In this document: positions 1 to 9,477 of the stretch, in pieces | How positions within the stretch are numbered: the first letter of the stretch is position 1 | Layout: the number at the start of each line of letters is the position of its first letter | NCBI GenBank assembly: GCA_014238065.1 | Contig: JABABU010000033.1 | Location: 40,511 to 104,510 of the forward strand | Origin: Actinomycetota bacterium | GTDB taxonomy: Bacteria > Actinomycetota > Acidimicrobiia > Acidimicrobiales > Poriferisodalaceae | Direction: 5' to 3' | DNA length: 64,000 bases | The notes under the pieces: model-generated | The model's input: the letters and a program-made list of their open reading frames with translations, nothing else | Told to the model about the DNA's origin: nothing | Database searches by the model: none | Position numbers and translations under genes: made by a program

Positions 1-601
1 TCGAGAAGTCCTGGAGGCCCTGCCTGATGAAGCCGAGCGCCTCGTTGCGTTTGGATGGCGGCGAAACAGCATGGGGATTTGCTTCGTACCAATCGAGCAA
101 CTGTTGTTCATACTTGCTCAACAGGAAGAAGTAGTTCTCCTCCCTCATCGTGATGACCGGCCGGCCGAGGCGCTCAAGTTCCGCGACCTCTTCCTCGGTC
201 ACATAGGCCTCGTCGGCGACGGAATACAGGCCTTCATAGGTCCTGAGTTCGATATCGCCGTTCGCCTTGCACGCCTCGAGGAACGCCTGCACGGAGACCC
301 GGTGGCGGTCTTCGGTGGTTCTGATGAAGTCGTCATAGGAGATGTCGAGCAGTTCCCAGGTATCGATGTAACGCTGCGCCGTCCGGTCTGCCCAATCCTG
401 CGGCGCAACATTGTTCTCTTCTGCAGCCCTTTGCACCTTCAAGCCGTGCTCGTCGGTTCCGGTGAGAAAGATGACCTCTTCGCCGAGCAGGCGATGCCAT
501 CGCGCCAGAGCGTCAGCCGTGAGCGTCGTGTACGCATGCCCGATGTGAGGCACATCGTTGACGTAGTAGATCGGTGTTGTCACATAGAACGGTCGTGCCA
601 C
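1..601 (-). CDS. metG: Methionyl-tRNA synthetase, N-terminal part (runs off the left edge)
   Basis: First 200 residues of the cytosolic enzyme that charges tRNA-Met; the C-terminal half lies outside the window. The GTG at 601 gives MARPFYVTTPIYYVN, followed by the class I signature HIGH at residues 19-22 and then LTGTDEHGLKVQ, all typical of MetRS. The segment where many MetRS carry a zinc knuckle reads YSVADEAYVTE with no CxxC, so this belongs to the zinc-less subclass. The conserved EENYFFLLSKY block and SKRNEALGFI follow. The gene is divergent from the diguanylate cyclase gene, so 602-742 must hold promoters for both. No strong Shine-Dalgarno sequence precedes the GTG, but no other start fits the family N-terminus. 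Confidence 0.96.
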   Translation of the reverse strand, partial: MARPFYVTTPIYYVNDVPHIGHAYTTLTADALARWHRLLGEEVIFLTGTDEHGLKVQRAAEENNVAPQDWADRTAQRYIDTWELLDISYDDFIRTTEDRHRVSVQAFLEACKANGDIELRTYEGLYSVADEAYVTEEEVAELERLGRPVITMREENYFFLLSKYEQQLLDWYEANPHAVSPPSKRNEALGFIRQGLQDFS

Positions 602-742
602 AAACTGGAGCGTAGCGACGTGGCCGTACGCCTGAAGCAGAATTCGCGGTTCTGACCGTCGACGCCGGGCCTCCGAGCAGGCATTCTGTGGGGACGACGC
701 AGGTTGGCACGTAGGGGAGCGGGATTCGATGAGGAGTTGGAG

Positions 743-2584
743 GTGAGCGACACGACCGACGTGATTGTCGCCGATCACACTCCGGATGCGCTCGGTCCGA
801 GACGAAAGGGCGCAGCGGACCTATGGGCGCGAAGTGGCTTCGAACACGCATCGATCGGTCTGGCGATTCTCGACGCTGACGGAAAACACATCCTCGTGAA
901 CCCCACCTACATGCGTCAGACAGGTCGCACGAAGAGCTCACTCATCGGCACCGGGGTGATGAGTGTTCTGACCGAGCCTTCCCGCCGACTGGTGCAGGTC
1001 TGGCGGGAAGAGCGACACCTACACACGACCCTCGAAGTCACTCTCGCTCGCCCTTCTGGCCAGCAGCCCTACGAAGCTGCACTGTTCCTGACCCCGATCG
1101 ATGCCAGGGAGGCCAGAGGTCACACGCTGATTCAAGTCATCGGTAGCGACATCTCACCGACAGCACGCGACAGCGCAGCGCGCCTACGGGCCATCGTCGA
1201 CCACGTCTCTGACCTCGTGCTGATGACCCGCGCTGACGGCACTCTCACCTACGTCAGCCCTTCGGTCGAGAGAGCGACAGGAACACAGACCGCGGAACTG
1301 GCCGGATCGCCCTTGATCGATCTGGTGCACGCCGACGACCACATTGTTCTCAGCGAGGCGACCAGGACCGGTCGCAGCTCTGTCATCGAGGTGGCTGTTC
1401 GTCTGCGAACAGTTTCCGGGTGGACGCTGCATCAGTGCCGGATCAGCGAAGTCCGCGACCAACTCGGCGACCTGCTCGGTCTCGCGTATCTCGCCAAGTC
1501 GATTTCGAGTGCAATTGATCCGGACGACAGCCGCATCGAGAGTCAATCGGCCCCAGAGATCGTCGAGCTAGCCGAAGCCAGGCCCGCACACTTTTCTGAC
1601 GATCTCTCCGACTCCTCGGCCTACGAGAGCTCACAATCAAATGCGATCGTCGCCGATACCTCCGATCTGATCTGGCAGTTCGACCACGAAGGACCGGTCT
1701 ACGCCAACCCGGCGGCGCGGACCATGCGTGGACTCTCCACCGACTGCCCCATCGACGATCTCGGACTCGGCGACATTCACCCCGGTTGGGCAGTGGAACG
1801 CATCGCCCGACACGGAGTGCCCCAGACACTCGCTGGGGTCGCCTGGGAGGAAGATCTGGCCGTCCTCGATGCAGGCGGAAATGAGATTCCTGTGTCGTTC
1901 GTGCTCGCGGGTCATCGAACCGAGGGAAACGCGGTGACCCATTGGTCGTCGATATCGCGACCCGTCGATCGCAGCCTCAGGAACGAGGCCACCATACGCA
2001 AGTCCGTGACTCACGACCCGCTCACCGCTCTTCCAGGACGAGTGCTGCTGTTCGATCGCATCCAGGTCGCGCTGGCGCGCGCAACACGCACGGGTCAACG
2101 CGTTGGGATGCTGCTGCTCGATCTCGACTTCTTCGAGAGCGTGAACAACAGCGTCGGCTCCGACATCGCCAACCGGCTGCTGGTCGCCATCGCCGACCGG
2201 CTCAGAGCTTCGATACGACCAGGCGACACCATCGGCCGACTCGGCGACGACGAGTTCGTCGTGTTGTGTGAACACTTCGATCAGCTCGACGATGCCGAGA
2301 GATTTGCCGAAAGGCTGCTGCGCGATGTTGAGGATCCTGTCAATCTCGACGGTGCGGACTGGTTCGTCTCGATGAGCGTCGGCATCGCATTGGCTCGGCA
2401 GGGAGTAACAACTCCCGATGGCCTGGTGCGGAACGCCAGCACAGCTATGTACCGAGCCAAAGAGCTCGGTCGCGGTCGCCACGTAGTTTTCGGCAACACC
2501 ATCTCGACGCCGGAACTACCCTTCGAGCAGAGGCTCGGCGACACGGAAAGCGTTACTCCGCAACGATCTGAGCAATCGGACTGA
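743..2584 (+). CDS. PAS-domain diguanylate cyclase (GGDEF protein)
   Basis: A 613-residue protein predicted to make cyclic di-GMP from two GTP. Three PAS-like sensor segments are visible, near residues 15-130, 140-260 and 290-410, with no membrane segment. A GGDEF domain follows, beginning at THDPLTALPGR. The signature reads GDDEF at residues 501-505, an accepted variant, and an RxxD inhibitory site (RPGD) lies exactly five residues before it, so product inhibition is likely. Other catalytic-domain positions drift: the usual DxxGH stretch reads NNSVGS, so activity should be tested. There is no EAL domain. I chose GTG 743 because GAGGAG lies 6-7 bases upstream; a TTG at 704 would add 13 residues. 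It lies 43 nt upstream of the MocR-like gene on the same strand. Confidence 0.9.
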   Translation: MSDTTDVIVADHTPDALGPRRKGAADLWARSGFEHASIGLAILDADGKHILVNPTYMRQTGRTKSSLIGTGVMSVLTEPSRRLVQVWREERHLHTTLEVTLARPSGQQPYEAALFLTPIDAREARGHTLIQVIGSDISPTARDSAARLRAIVDHVSDLVLMTRADGTLTYVSPSVERATGTQTAELAGSPLIDLVHADDHIVLSEATRTGRSSVIEVAVRLRTVSGWTLHQCRISEVRDQLGDLLGLAYLAKSISSAIDPDDSRIESQSAPEIVELAEARPAHFSDDLSDSSAYESSQSNAIVADTSDLIWQFDHEGPVYANPAARTMRGLSTDCPIDDLGLGDIHPGWAVERIARHGVPQTLAGVAWEEDLAVLDAGGNEIPVSFVLAGHRTEGNAVTHWSSISRPVDRSLRNEATIRKSVTHDPLTALPGRVLLFDRIQVALARATRTGQRVGMLLLDLDFFESVNNSVGSDIANRLLVAIADRLRASIRPGDTIGRLGDDEFVVLCEHFDQLDDAERFAERLLRDVEDPVNLDGADWFVSMSVGIALARQGVTTPDGLVRNASTAMYRAKELGRGRHVVFGNTISTPELPFEQRLGDTESVTPQRSEQSD

Positions 2585-2627
2585 GGGTTCACCGTTCACC
2601 ACAGAGAGGGCGGTACTCTCGGCCCAC

Positions 2628-3920
2628 ATGGATAACCCAGGTCCGGACGGAGTCTCAGGGCGCCGCGCCACCGACATCAGCGACAGTGTCGAAAACGCCA
2701 TCCGGGAAGGAAGACTCGCTCCAGGAGCGAACCTTCCAACCGTGCGTGCGCTGGCCGACCAACTCGAAGTCAGCCCGAGTACCGTCTCTTCGGCGTATCG
2801 ATTCTTGCGTCAGCGCGGAGTCATCTCGACTCACGGGCGGGGCGGAACCCGCGTTCACGCCAGGCCGCCGATCGAGATGCCTCCACCAGAGCCGCTGCCG
2901 GCGAAGGTGCGCGATCTGACGAGGACGCGCCACGAGGATGAGATAGCGCCGACGCTGACACAGGTGCTTCACGATCTTGCTGATCGCCTCGTCTCAGCTG
3001 ACCCGGTCGATCTCGAAGATCGGCTCGTCAAGGACTTCGAGATCGATGGCATCGAAACTCCGGGTGTGGTCGTTGTAGGATCTGCGCGCGAAGCGCTCGA
3101 CCGCATCCTCAACAGCCAACTGCTTCCAGGGGACCGAGTCGGCATCGAAGACCCTTCCGCAGCCGAGATCATTGACGTCCTCAATTTGAACGGACTGACG
3201 CCTGTCGGCATCTCGGTCGACGAACATGGCGCAATTCCCACGAACCTCACTGAGGCTCTTCCAGGTGTTTCGGCCTGCATCTTGACGCCGAGAGGTCACG
3301 ACCCGACAGGCGCGGTCATCCACGCCACTCGAGCCAGCGAGCTTCGCACTGTCCTGCGGGCCGCACCGGAAGTATCGCTGATCGAGTGGGATCCTCTGGG
3401 CCCGGTTGCAGGTGTGGACTACAACCCGGTTGTTGACCCAGGCCGCAATCGCTGGGCGACGGTACGTTCGTTCGAGCCGATGTTCGGTGATCGTCTCGGT
3501 GTTGCCGCCGTTGCCGGCGATTCCGTGACGTTGGCGAGAGTGCGAGGCAGAGTCGAGCGACTCGGCAGCCCCCTCAGCGCGCTTGTGCGCAGCGTTGTCG
3601 ACGAACTCCTCGCTCATCCAGGCGCCACACAACGTCTTGCTCTGACGACACGAACCCACGGCGCTCGGCGCGTCGCACTTGTCGCCGAACTCCGTGCGAG
3701 GGGCATCCAAGGTTCTGGCCAGGCCGGCCCATGGGTGTGGGTTCCTGTCCTCGATCAGGATCGTGTCACGAAGATGTTGTTCAAGCGCGGCTGGTTGGTG
3801 AGGGCAGGAGACACGGTCGGGAGCGAATCACCGCATGGCATTCGTATCTCGGTGGCCCGACTCGACGGTTCGTTGACCCGCCGGCTCGCAGATGATCTCC
3901 TGGAAGTCCTCGCCGCTTGA
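2628..3920 (+). CDS. MocR-type GntR regulator with degenerate aminotransferase domain
   Basis: 430 residues. The N-terminus is a GntR winged helix (about residues 12-80, with LPTVRALADQLEVSPSTVSSAY), and the rest has the fold-type I aminotransferase layout of MocR/PdxR regulators, which normally bind PLP through a lysine in a motif like SFSKxLGPDLR. Here the matching stretch is SFEPMFGDRLG, so the lysine and the phosphate-contacting arginine both seem to be gone. The usual NPTG turn reads HDPTG. It is therefore probably a DNA-binding protein that no longer forms a PLP aldimine and may sense another ligand or none. It sits between the cyclase and the PilZ glycosyltransferase, gaps 43 and 59 nt, suggesting one transcription unit and perhaps local control. 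Confidence 0.85.
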   Translation: MDNPGPDGVSGRRATDISDSVENAIREGRLAPGANLPTVRALADQLEVSPSTVSSAYRFLRQRGVISTHGRGGTRVHARPPIEMPPPEPLPAKVRDLTRTRHEDEIAPTLTQVLHDLADRLVSADPVDLEDRLVKDFEIDGIETPGVVVVGSAREALDRILNSQLLPGDRVGIEDPSAAEIIDVLNLNGLTPVGISVDEHGAIPTNLTEALPGVSACILTPRGHDPTGAVIHATRASELRTVLRAAPEVSLIEWDPLGPVAGVDYNPVVDPGRNRWATVRSFEPMFGDRLGVAAVAGDSVTLARVRGRVERLGSPLSALVRSVVDELLAHPGATQRLALTTRTHGARRVALVAELRARGIQGSGQAGPWVWVPVLDQDRVTKMLFKRGWLVRAGDTVGSESPHGIRISVARLDGSLTRRLADDLLEVLAA

Positions 3921-3979
3921 TCTGAGGACATTGTCTTTCTGCTTCTGCGCGACCCTCCTCTGGTCGACATACAGAACAG

Positions 3980-5836
3980 ATGAAAACCACCACGCCAACG
4001 CCATCGGTCACTGCTGGAAAGCAGGAGACCACATGGGACAACACCGCGCTCGTGAGGCTGATCGCTGTATCGGCAGTGACCGCAACGACGGTGTATCTCG
4101 CTTGGCGCGCCACTTCGACTGGCTCCGGTGTCCCCGGGTGGTACTTCTACCCGCTGTTGATGGCTGAGTTCGTCGGCTTGCTCCGGCTTGTTCTCGAAGC
4201 CCGTGTCGGTTGGACGGTTCCGGCCAGGACCCGACCGGAGATCACCGGGGTAATCAGCACTGACATCGTCGTGACGACCTTCCACGAGCCCGAGCATGTG
4301 GTTCGGGCAACTCTGCTCGGCTGCAGAGCGGTTGCCCATCGACATGGCACGATCCTGGTCGATGATGCCGGTCGGCCCGAGATGAAAGCTCTGGCACTCG
4401 AGTTCGGCGTCACCTACCTGCATCGGGGAACCGACGCAGGCGCTCGCGCTGGTGCACTCAATCATGCTCTGGCATTGAGCCAGGCCGAGTTGATCTTCGT
4501 TCTCGATGCCGATCAGGTTCCGTTACCCGACGCGCTCCATGTGACCGTCGGCTACTTCTCGGACCCTGAGGTGGCGATCGTTCAGACGCCGCTCGAGTAC
4601 CTGAATCGCGACTCGGTGTTGCACTCCCGGAACGATCGGCACGAGCGCAGCGTCGACAACGAGGTGTACGGGCCGGCGAGAGACCACCTCGGCGCGACCG
4701 TGTGGAATGGCTCAGCAAGCGTTGTTCGACGCTCGGCCATGAAGTCGGTTGGTGCAGTTGCTCTCGATACGACCACGGGCGATCTTCAGACATCGGTGCG
4801 CCTTCACGCGGCTGGATGGGAAACCCGCTACCACGGCGAGACTGTCGTTCAGGGACTCGCCCCGCACAATCTCGCGCTCTACCTGTCGCAACGTGCCCGT
4901 TGGGCTCGCGGCCACGTCGGCATCCTCCGTACTCGTGACAACCCGTTCATCACTTCTGGGCTCACCGTCCGTCAGCGACTGTCGTACGCACATCTCCTTT
5001 TCGGTTACCTCCAGCCCGTCGCCGACATCACGATGTTCGCCGTGCTCGCCGCCTCGTTGTGGACGGGTCAGCGGTTGTTCACCGCCTCCTTCACCGCGCT
5101 TGCTGTCTTTTTCATTCCTGCGCTGGCATTGAAGTCGGTTGCGTGGGTGGCGCTGAGCCGTGGCCGACTCTCGTTCCGCGAATCGTCGGCGAGGCGAATG
5201 TTGAACCTCGAGATCCATCTGAAGGCGCTGTTCGCTGGATTGCTCGGCCGCGATCGGAGATTCCGTCCGATTCGACGCACCGGCATTGACGAGGGTGGGC
5301 TCGATGTCATCGAGCAACTGCAGTTCCTGACCTTCCTCACCCTCGTGCTCGAGGCCGTTCTCGGTCTGCGAGTACTCGACGCTCTGATCGGCGGGCCGCT
5401 CGAGTCGATGCGCGGGCTCGCCCTCGTGGCGACGTGCACGGCCGCGGCGGCATCGCTGTGGCTGTCGCTTCAGGTGCTTGGTGTCTTCGTGCGCCGACGC
5501 CAGTTCCGTAGCCACTACAGGGTCGGTGTGAGCATCGGCGGGTACGCAAACGGTGCACTCGTCAAACTCCAGAACCTCACTCCAGCGGGTGTCGGATTCG
5601 TCTCAACAACTCGGATCCAACCGGGCAGCACTGTGATCGTGCACATGAGACTCCCCGATGCCAGTGGCGGCTATACAGACCTCGAGTTGCGGGCCATAGC
5701 TCGCAATCTGCTCCCGAATCAGTTCGGAACGCGTTTCCGAATCGGATGTCGGTTCGTCGGTTTGTCGCTCGATCAGTTGAACCTGATCACCGAGTATTCG
5801 TCGGTTGTGCGTCCATACCAGTTGCTACGGGGCTGA
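3980..5836 (+). CDS. Membrane family 2 glycosyltransferase with C-terminal PilZ domain (BcsA-like)
   Basis: 618 residues. Two membrane segments (about residues 25-43 and 55-72) precede a GT-2 catalytic domain with the nucleotide-sugar motif VDDA (127-130), the metal motif DAD (176-178), TGD, and the processivity motif QRARWARG. Several C-terminal membrane helices form a likely export channel. A PilZ domain ends the protein: RxxxR at 506-510 and NLTPAG at 532-537 match the cyclic di-GMP binding signature. The architecture is that of bacterial cellulose synthase and related beta-glycan synthases, but the polymer cannot be read from sequence. Being downstream of a diguanylate cyclase supports cyclic-di-GMP-activated polysaccharide synthesis. 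The 3' end overlaps convergent rsmI by 12 nt. The Shine-Dalgarno is weak. Confidence 0.92.
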   Translation: MKTTTPTPSVTAGKQETTWDNTALVRLIAVSAVTATTVYLAWRATSTGSGVPGWYFYPLLMAEFVGLLRLVLEARVGWTVPARTRPEITGVISTDIVVTTFHEPEHVVRATLLGCRAVAHRHGTILVDDAGRPEMKALALEFGVTYLHRGTDAGARAGALNHALALSQAELIFVLDADQVPLPDALHVTVGYFSDPEVAIVQTPLEYLNRDSVLHSRNDRHERSVDNEVYGPARDHLGATVWNGSASVVRRSAMKSVGAVALDTTTGDLQTSVRLHAAGWETRYHGETVVQGLAPHNLALYLSQRARWARGHVGILRTRDNPFITSGLTVRQRLSYAHLLFGYLQPVADITMFAVLAASLWTGQRLFTASFTALAVFFIPALALKSVAWVALSRGRLSFRESSARRMLNLEIHLKALFAGLLGRDRRFRPIRRTGIDEGGLDVIEQLQFLTFLTLVLEAVLGLRVLDALIGGPLESMRGLALVATCTAAAASLWLSLQVLGVFVRRRQFRSHYRVGVSIGGYANGALVKLQNLTPAGVGFVSTTRIQPGSTVIVHMRLPDASGGYTDLELRAIARNLLPNQFGTRFRIGCRFVGLSLDQLNLITEYSSVVRPYQLLRG

Positions 5837-6700
5837 ACGATCGTCGTTCGAGAATTCGACGGCGAGGGCGATGTCGTACACCCGTCGTTTCGTCGCGCCG
5901 GTTGTTTCAACAGCGGCGTCGACGGCTGAGCGCCGGGACATCCCTGCCGCAGCGCTGTTGACGAGTTCGACCTCGATCTCGTCATCGGAGGCCGCAGCTG
6001 GCTTCGGTGCAGGACCGACCACGATGACGACTTCACCCTTCAGGCCCCCGGCGAAGCGCTCGACCAGTTCGACCAGCGGAGCCCGGACAACTTCTTCGTG
6101 AAGTTTCGTGAGCTCGCGGGCGACCGCTGCGTGGCGGTCGGGACCGCAGACCGACACCAAGTCGATCAACGTCGCCCGTGTTCTGTTCGGTGACTCGTAG
6201 ACAATCGACGTCAGGCCCTTCGAAGCGATCTCCTCGAGTGCCCGCTGACGATCTGTGCCCTTTCGCGGAAGGAAGCCGTAGACGGCGAAACGGTCAGTTG
6301 GCAGACCGGATGACACGAGGGCGGCAAGGGCAGCTGAAGCTCCAGGAATCGCCACGACACGAATGCCGGCATCGACACACGCAGACACCAACCGCGCTCC
6401 AGGGTCGCTGACAGCAGGTGTGCCGGCGTCGGAGACGAGTGCGATCCGATCGCCGGCGGCCAGCCGCTCGATGAGCACTGCTGCCTTGTCGCCCTCTGTA
6501 TGCGCGTCGACCCGAATCAGCTTCGGTGGGGCGATGCCGAGCAGTGACAGCAACTTGCCAGTCCTGCGGGTGTCCTCGCATGCGATGGCGTCGACGATGC
6601 CGAGCACATCGATACCCCGCCGCGAGATGTCGGCCATGTTGCCGATCGGCGTCGAAACCACGAACAACGAACCTCGGGGTTCCGAGGTGTCTGCGATCAC
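5825..6700 (-). CDS. rsmI: 16S rRNA (cytidine1402-2'-O)-methyltransferase
   Basis: 291 residues; RsmI adds the ribose methyl group at C1402 in the decoding centre of 16S rRNA using S-adenosylmethionine. Family blocks are clear: LFVVSTPIGNMADIS at the start, ACEDTRRTGKLL, LVSDAGTPAVSDPG, VAIPGASAALAALVSSG, FYGFLPRKG-like AVYGFLPRKG, and YESPNRTRATL. The last roughly 50 residues extend past the catalytic core. It is the third gene of a minus-strand run, ychF, DUF192 gene, rsmI; its ATG overlaps the upstream stop codon by four bases, indicating translational coupling. Confidence 0.97.
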   Translation of the reverse strand: MIADTSEPRGSLFVVSTPIGNMADISRRGIDVLGIVDAIACEDTRRTGKLLSLLGIAPPKLIRVDAHTEGDKAAVLIERLAAGDRIALVSDAGTPAVSDPGARLVSACVDAGIRVVAIPGASAALAALVSSGLPTDRFAVYGFLPRKGTDRQRALEEIASKGLTSIVYESPNRTRATLIDLVSVCGPDRHAAVARELTKLHEEVVRAPLVELVERFAGGLKGEVVIVVGPAPKPAAASDDEIEVELVNSAAAGMSRRSAVDAAVETTGATKRRVYDIALAVEFSNDDRSAP

Positions 6701-7026
6701 TTCCGGATTTCGATCTGGTCACCCACCGCGAGCCGCCACCGCTCGAACGAGCCGGCGCGGGCCTCCACCACCTGACGCGACCGCAGCCGGGGCAGCGACA
6801 TTCTTCTCGGAGCGATACGCACAGTGTCGATGACGAAGCCGTCACCGTCGACGAACGCGACATCGAGTACGAACTTCATCCCGAACGTGTGCACCGAGCG
6901 GCACCGCGTCAACAGCATCGCTCCCTCGTAGAACTCACGACCGATGAGGCCCTTCATTCGTCCGCGTCGATCGTCGGGAACGTCGAGGCTGGCCAAAACC
7001 CGGTCGCCTCGCACCAACCACGCCAT
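6697..7026 (-). CDS. DUF192 family protein
   Basis: 109 residues matching the whole DUF192 family: FEYEGAMLL-like EFYEGAMLLTRCRSVHTFGM, DVAFVDGDGFV and a C-terminal VVEARAGSFERW. The family's role is not established; members are small beta-rich proteins, often exported, but no signal peptide is present here. I chose ATG 7026, five bases after GGAGG; a GTG at 7032 overlaps that ribosome site and is less likely. It is 13 nt downstream of ychF and overlaps rsmI by four bases. Confidence 0.88.
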   Translation of the reverse strand: MAWLVRGDRVLASLDVPDDRRGRMKGLIGREFYEGAMLLTRCRSVHTFGMKFVLDVAFVDGDGFVIDTVRIAPRRMSLPRLRSRQVVEARAGSFERWRLAVGDQIEIRK

Positions 7027-7039
7027 GACCACCTCCAGA

Positions 7040-8122
7040 TCAAACGTTGAATCGGAACTCCATCACATCACCGTCATCGGCAATGTAGTCCTTGCCTTCC
7101 AGGCGAAGTCTGCCTGCGTCGCGGGCCGCGCTCCACGATCCCAGCTCGAGGAGCCGGTCCCACCTGATCACTTCTGCCCTGATGAATCCACGCTCGAAGT
7201 CAGTGTGAATTCGGCCAGCGCACTGGGGAGCCGTCGATCCAGAACGGAACGTCCAGGCCCGACTCTCCTTTTCACCAGTGGTCAGGAAGGTGCGAAGACC
7301 GAGTGCGTGATAGGCGCTCCGCACGAACCGAGGCAAAGCGCCCTCGCCCAAACCGAGGCCCTCGAGGAGCTCGGACCGCTCGTTGACATCGAGAAGCGCT
7401 GCCTCGGCTTCGAGCTGGACACAGATCGGCAGGATCTCGACACCTGGAAGTTCGGCCTCGACGTTCGCGGCGATCGAGTCCGCCGACTGGAGCTGATCCT
7501 CGCCGATGTTGAGCACCGCTAGGACCGGTTTGTTGGTGAGCAGAAAGTGCTGGTGAAGAGCGATCCGACGATCGGATGACAGATCGGACCGGTAGATGGG
7601 CGTGCCTGCCTCGAGAATTGGCAACACTGCGTCGAGGGCGTCGACCTCGGCCATCATCTTGGTGTCGCGGGCGTCGGCGCGGAGTGCCTTACGACGACGA
7701 ACGATACGGCTCTCGACGGACTCGAGATCGGCCAGCGTCAACTCGATCTCGAGTACCCGGAGGTGTTCGAGGGGATCCGTTGGGCCTGGCACGTCGCCGT
7801 CCTCGAAGGCACGGAGAACGAACACGATCGCGTCGGCTTCCCTGATGCCGGCAAGGAATTTGTTACCGAGCCCCTCGCCTTGGCTTGCCCCTTCGACGAG
7901 GCCACCGATATCGACGAACTCGACCGTGGCCGGGACCGTCTTCTTCGAGCCGCTCATGCCGCTCAGCTGATCGAGGCGAATGTCGGGGACGCGGGCGACC
8001 CCGACATTCGGATCGGTGGTCGCGAACGCGTACGGTGCGGCCAACGCGCCACCGCCCGCCAACGCGTTGTACAGCGATGACTTCCCCGCGTTCGGGAGCC
8101 CTACGAATCCAAACCGTTCCAT
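7040..8122 (-). CDS. ychF: Redox-responsive ATPase/GTPase YchF (OLA1 family)
   Basis: 360 residues, the normal length. The P-loop GLPNAGKSS is at the very N-terminus after MERFGFV, followed by FATTDPNVGVARVPD and VEFVDIGGLVEGASQGEGLGNKFL (G3 region), and a C-terminal TGS domain ending YIADDGDVMEFRFNV. YchF proteins are ribosome-associated and hydrolyse ATP better than GTP; they act in translation and stress responses. The start is fixed by the family N-terminus (MERFGFVG); the reading frame is open upstream but that extension is not conserved-looking. First gene of the ychF-DUF192-rsmI run. Confidence 0.97.
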   Translation of the reverse strand: MERFGFVGLPNAGKSSLYNALAGGGALAAPYAFATTDPNVGVARVPDIRLDQLSGMSGSKKTVPATVEFVDIGGLVEGASQGEGLGNKFLAGIREADAIVFVLRAFEDGDVPGPTDPLEHLRVLEIELTLADLESVESRIVRRRKALRADARDTKMMAEVDALDAVLPILEAGTPIYRSDLSSDRRIALHQHFLLTNKPVLAVLNIGEDQLQSADSIAANVEAELPGVEILPICVQLEAEAALLDVNERSELLEGLGLGEGALPRFVRSAYHALGLRTFLTTGEKESRAWTFRSGSTAPQCAGRIHTDFERGFIRAEVIRWDRLLELGSWSAARDAGRLRLEGKDYIADDGDVMEFRFNV

Positions 8123-8264
8123 CGCCGAGGAGGGTAACGCTCGCACCCCGTGATGGTTCACGACAACCCGCTGAGGGCGGGTTGGGGTACCTCCCACTGC
8201 TTTTCGCCAGGCCACGCAATCGATGCGAAAAGAACGATGCCGCCCTCGTGTCGCGAACTCGCAG

Positions 8265-9347
8265 CTAGTGAATCGGCGCGAAGAATTCGCGGTTGCCGCT
8301 GAGAAGTTCGAAGACGGTTTTGTCTGTTGGGGGGAGTTCGATGTCGCTGTGGCCAAGTGGCGTGACCCGGTCACCCCACCGCATCACCGTCGAACCCCAG
8401 GTCACTCCCCCACCGAATGCCGTCTGCACGACGAGATCACCCGGGCTGATTCTCCCCATTTCAACAGCGTCGTTGAGTGCCATGGGTATCGAAGCGGCAG
8501 CGGAGTTGCCGTGGGTCGCTATGTTCACCATGACCCGCTCACGTTCGATTCCGAGCCGGCGCGTTGCCGCGTCGATGATGCGCTCGTTGGCTTGGTGAGG
8601 AACGACCAGTGCGACTTCGTCTGGCGCGATGTCGGCACGTTCAAGAGCACGTCGGACTGAGGCCTCCATGCCTTTGACCGCGATTTTGAACACATTCTGT
8701 CCTTCGAAATGAAGACGATTGATGGCGGGGTCTCGCTGGTTCGTGAGTTCGCCGCGAGTCCCGAGAGTGGGAAACACCATCGTCTTACCTGCACGGCCAT
8801 CAGCTCCGAGATCGGTGCTGAGCACGCCGTCACCAGCATCAGAGGCCTCGAACACGACGGCGCCTGCACCATCGCCGAACAAGATGCAGGTGTTGCGATC
8901 CCAGTAGTCCATGACCCAGTGGAGTTTCTCGGCCCCGACGAGCAGGACCTTCTCAGCGACACCGGCCTGGATCATCGACGAGGCTGTCGCCGATCCGTAC
9001 ACCCATCCGCTGCACGCGGCGTTGAGATCGAAAGCCGCTGCGTTCACCATTCCGAGGCGCTCCTGCAGGAAGCAGGCATTCGACGGACAGGTGATCTCCG
9101 GAGTGACGGTGGCGACAATCAGCATGTCGATGTCCGTCGGTTCGAGACCAGCGGCCGCCAGAGCCCTGTGGCTGGCGACCTCGGCCAAGTCGGTGGTTTC
9201 GACGTGCGAGATACCGCGCTCTTCAATGCCGGTCCGCTCGATGATCCACTCGCTCGAGGTGTCAACCAGAACTTCGAGGTGCGCGTTCGTCAGCTTCACG
9301 GGCGGAACGCATTTGCCCCACCCCCTGATCGTTGCTCGCGTCGTCAT
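8265..9347 (-). CDS. fabH: 3-oxoacyl-[acyl-carrier-protein] synthase III
   Basis: 360 residues. FabH condenses an acyl-CoA primer with malonyl-ACP to start fatty acid synthesis. The Cys-His-Asn triad is intact: Cys112 in NAACSGW, His251 in VPHQANERI, Asn281 in THGNSAAASIP. The C-terminus carries the FGGGVTWGS block and then about 30 extra residues. It stands alone, not beside other fab genes, so a role with special primers, or in a secondary pathway, cannot be excluded. It is transcribed divergently from the bL37 gene; the 130 bp between them must hold both promoters. Confidence 0.95.
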   Translation of the reverse strand: MTTRATIRGWGKCVPPVKLTNAHLEVLVDTSSEWIIERTGIEERGISHVETTDLAEVASHRALAAAGLEPTDIDMLIVATVTPEITCPSNACFLQERLGMVNAAAFDLNAACSGWVYGSATASSMIQAGVAEKVLLVGAEKLHWVMDYWDRNTCILFGDGAGAVVFEASDAGDGVLSTDLGADGRAGKTMVFPTLGTRGELTNQRDPAINRLHFEGQNVFKIAVKGMEASVRRALERADIAPDEVALVVPHQANERIIDAATRRLGIERERVMVNIATHGNSAAASIPMALNDAVEMGRISPGDLVVQTAFGGGVTWGSTVMRWGDRVTPLGHSDIELPPTDKTVFELLSGNREFFAPIH

Positions 9348-9477
9348 ACCATCCCATCGACGGGTGCTGCCTCGATCTTATCCACCAGTGATTTCGCCTC
9401 CCAGCCAACATCAGCGCAATGCTCGTTCGGATCGGAGGTTTTCGTCGGAGTCGGGGCCCAGTACCGTTGACCGTCTT

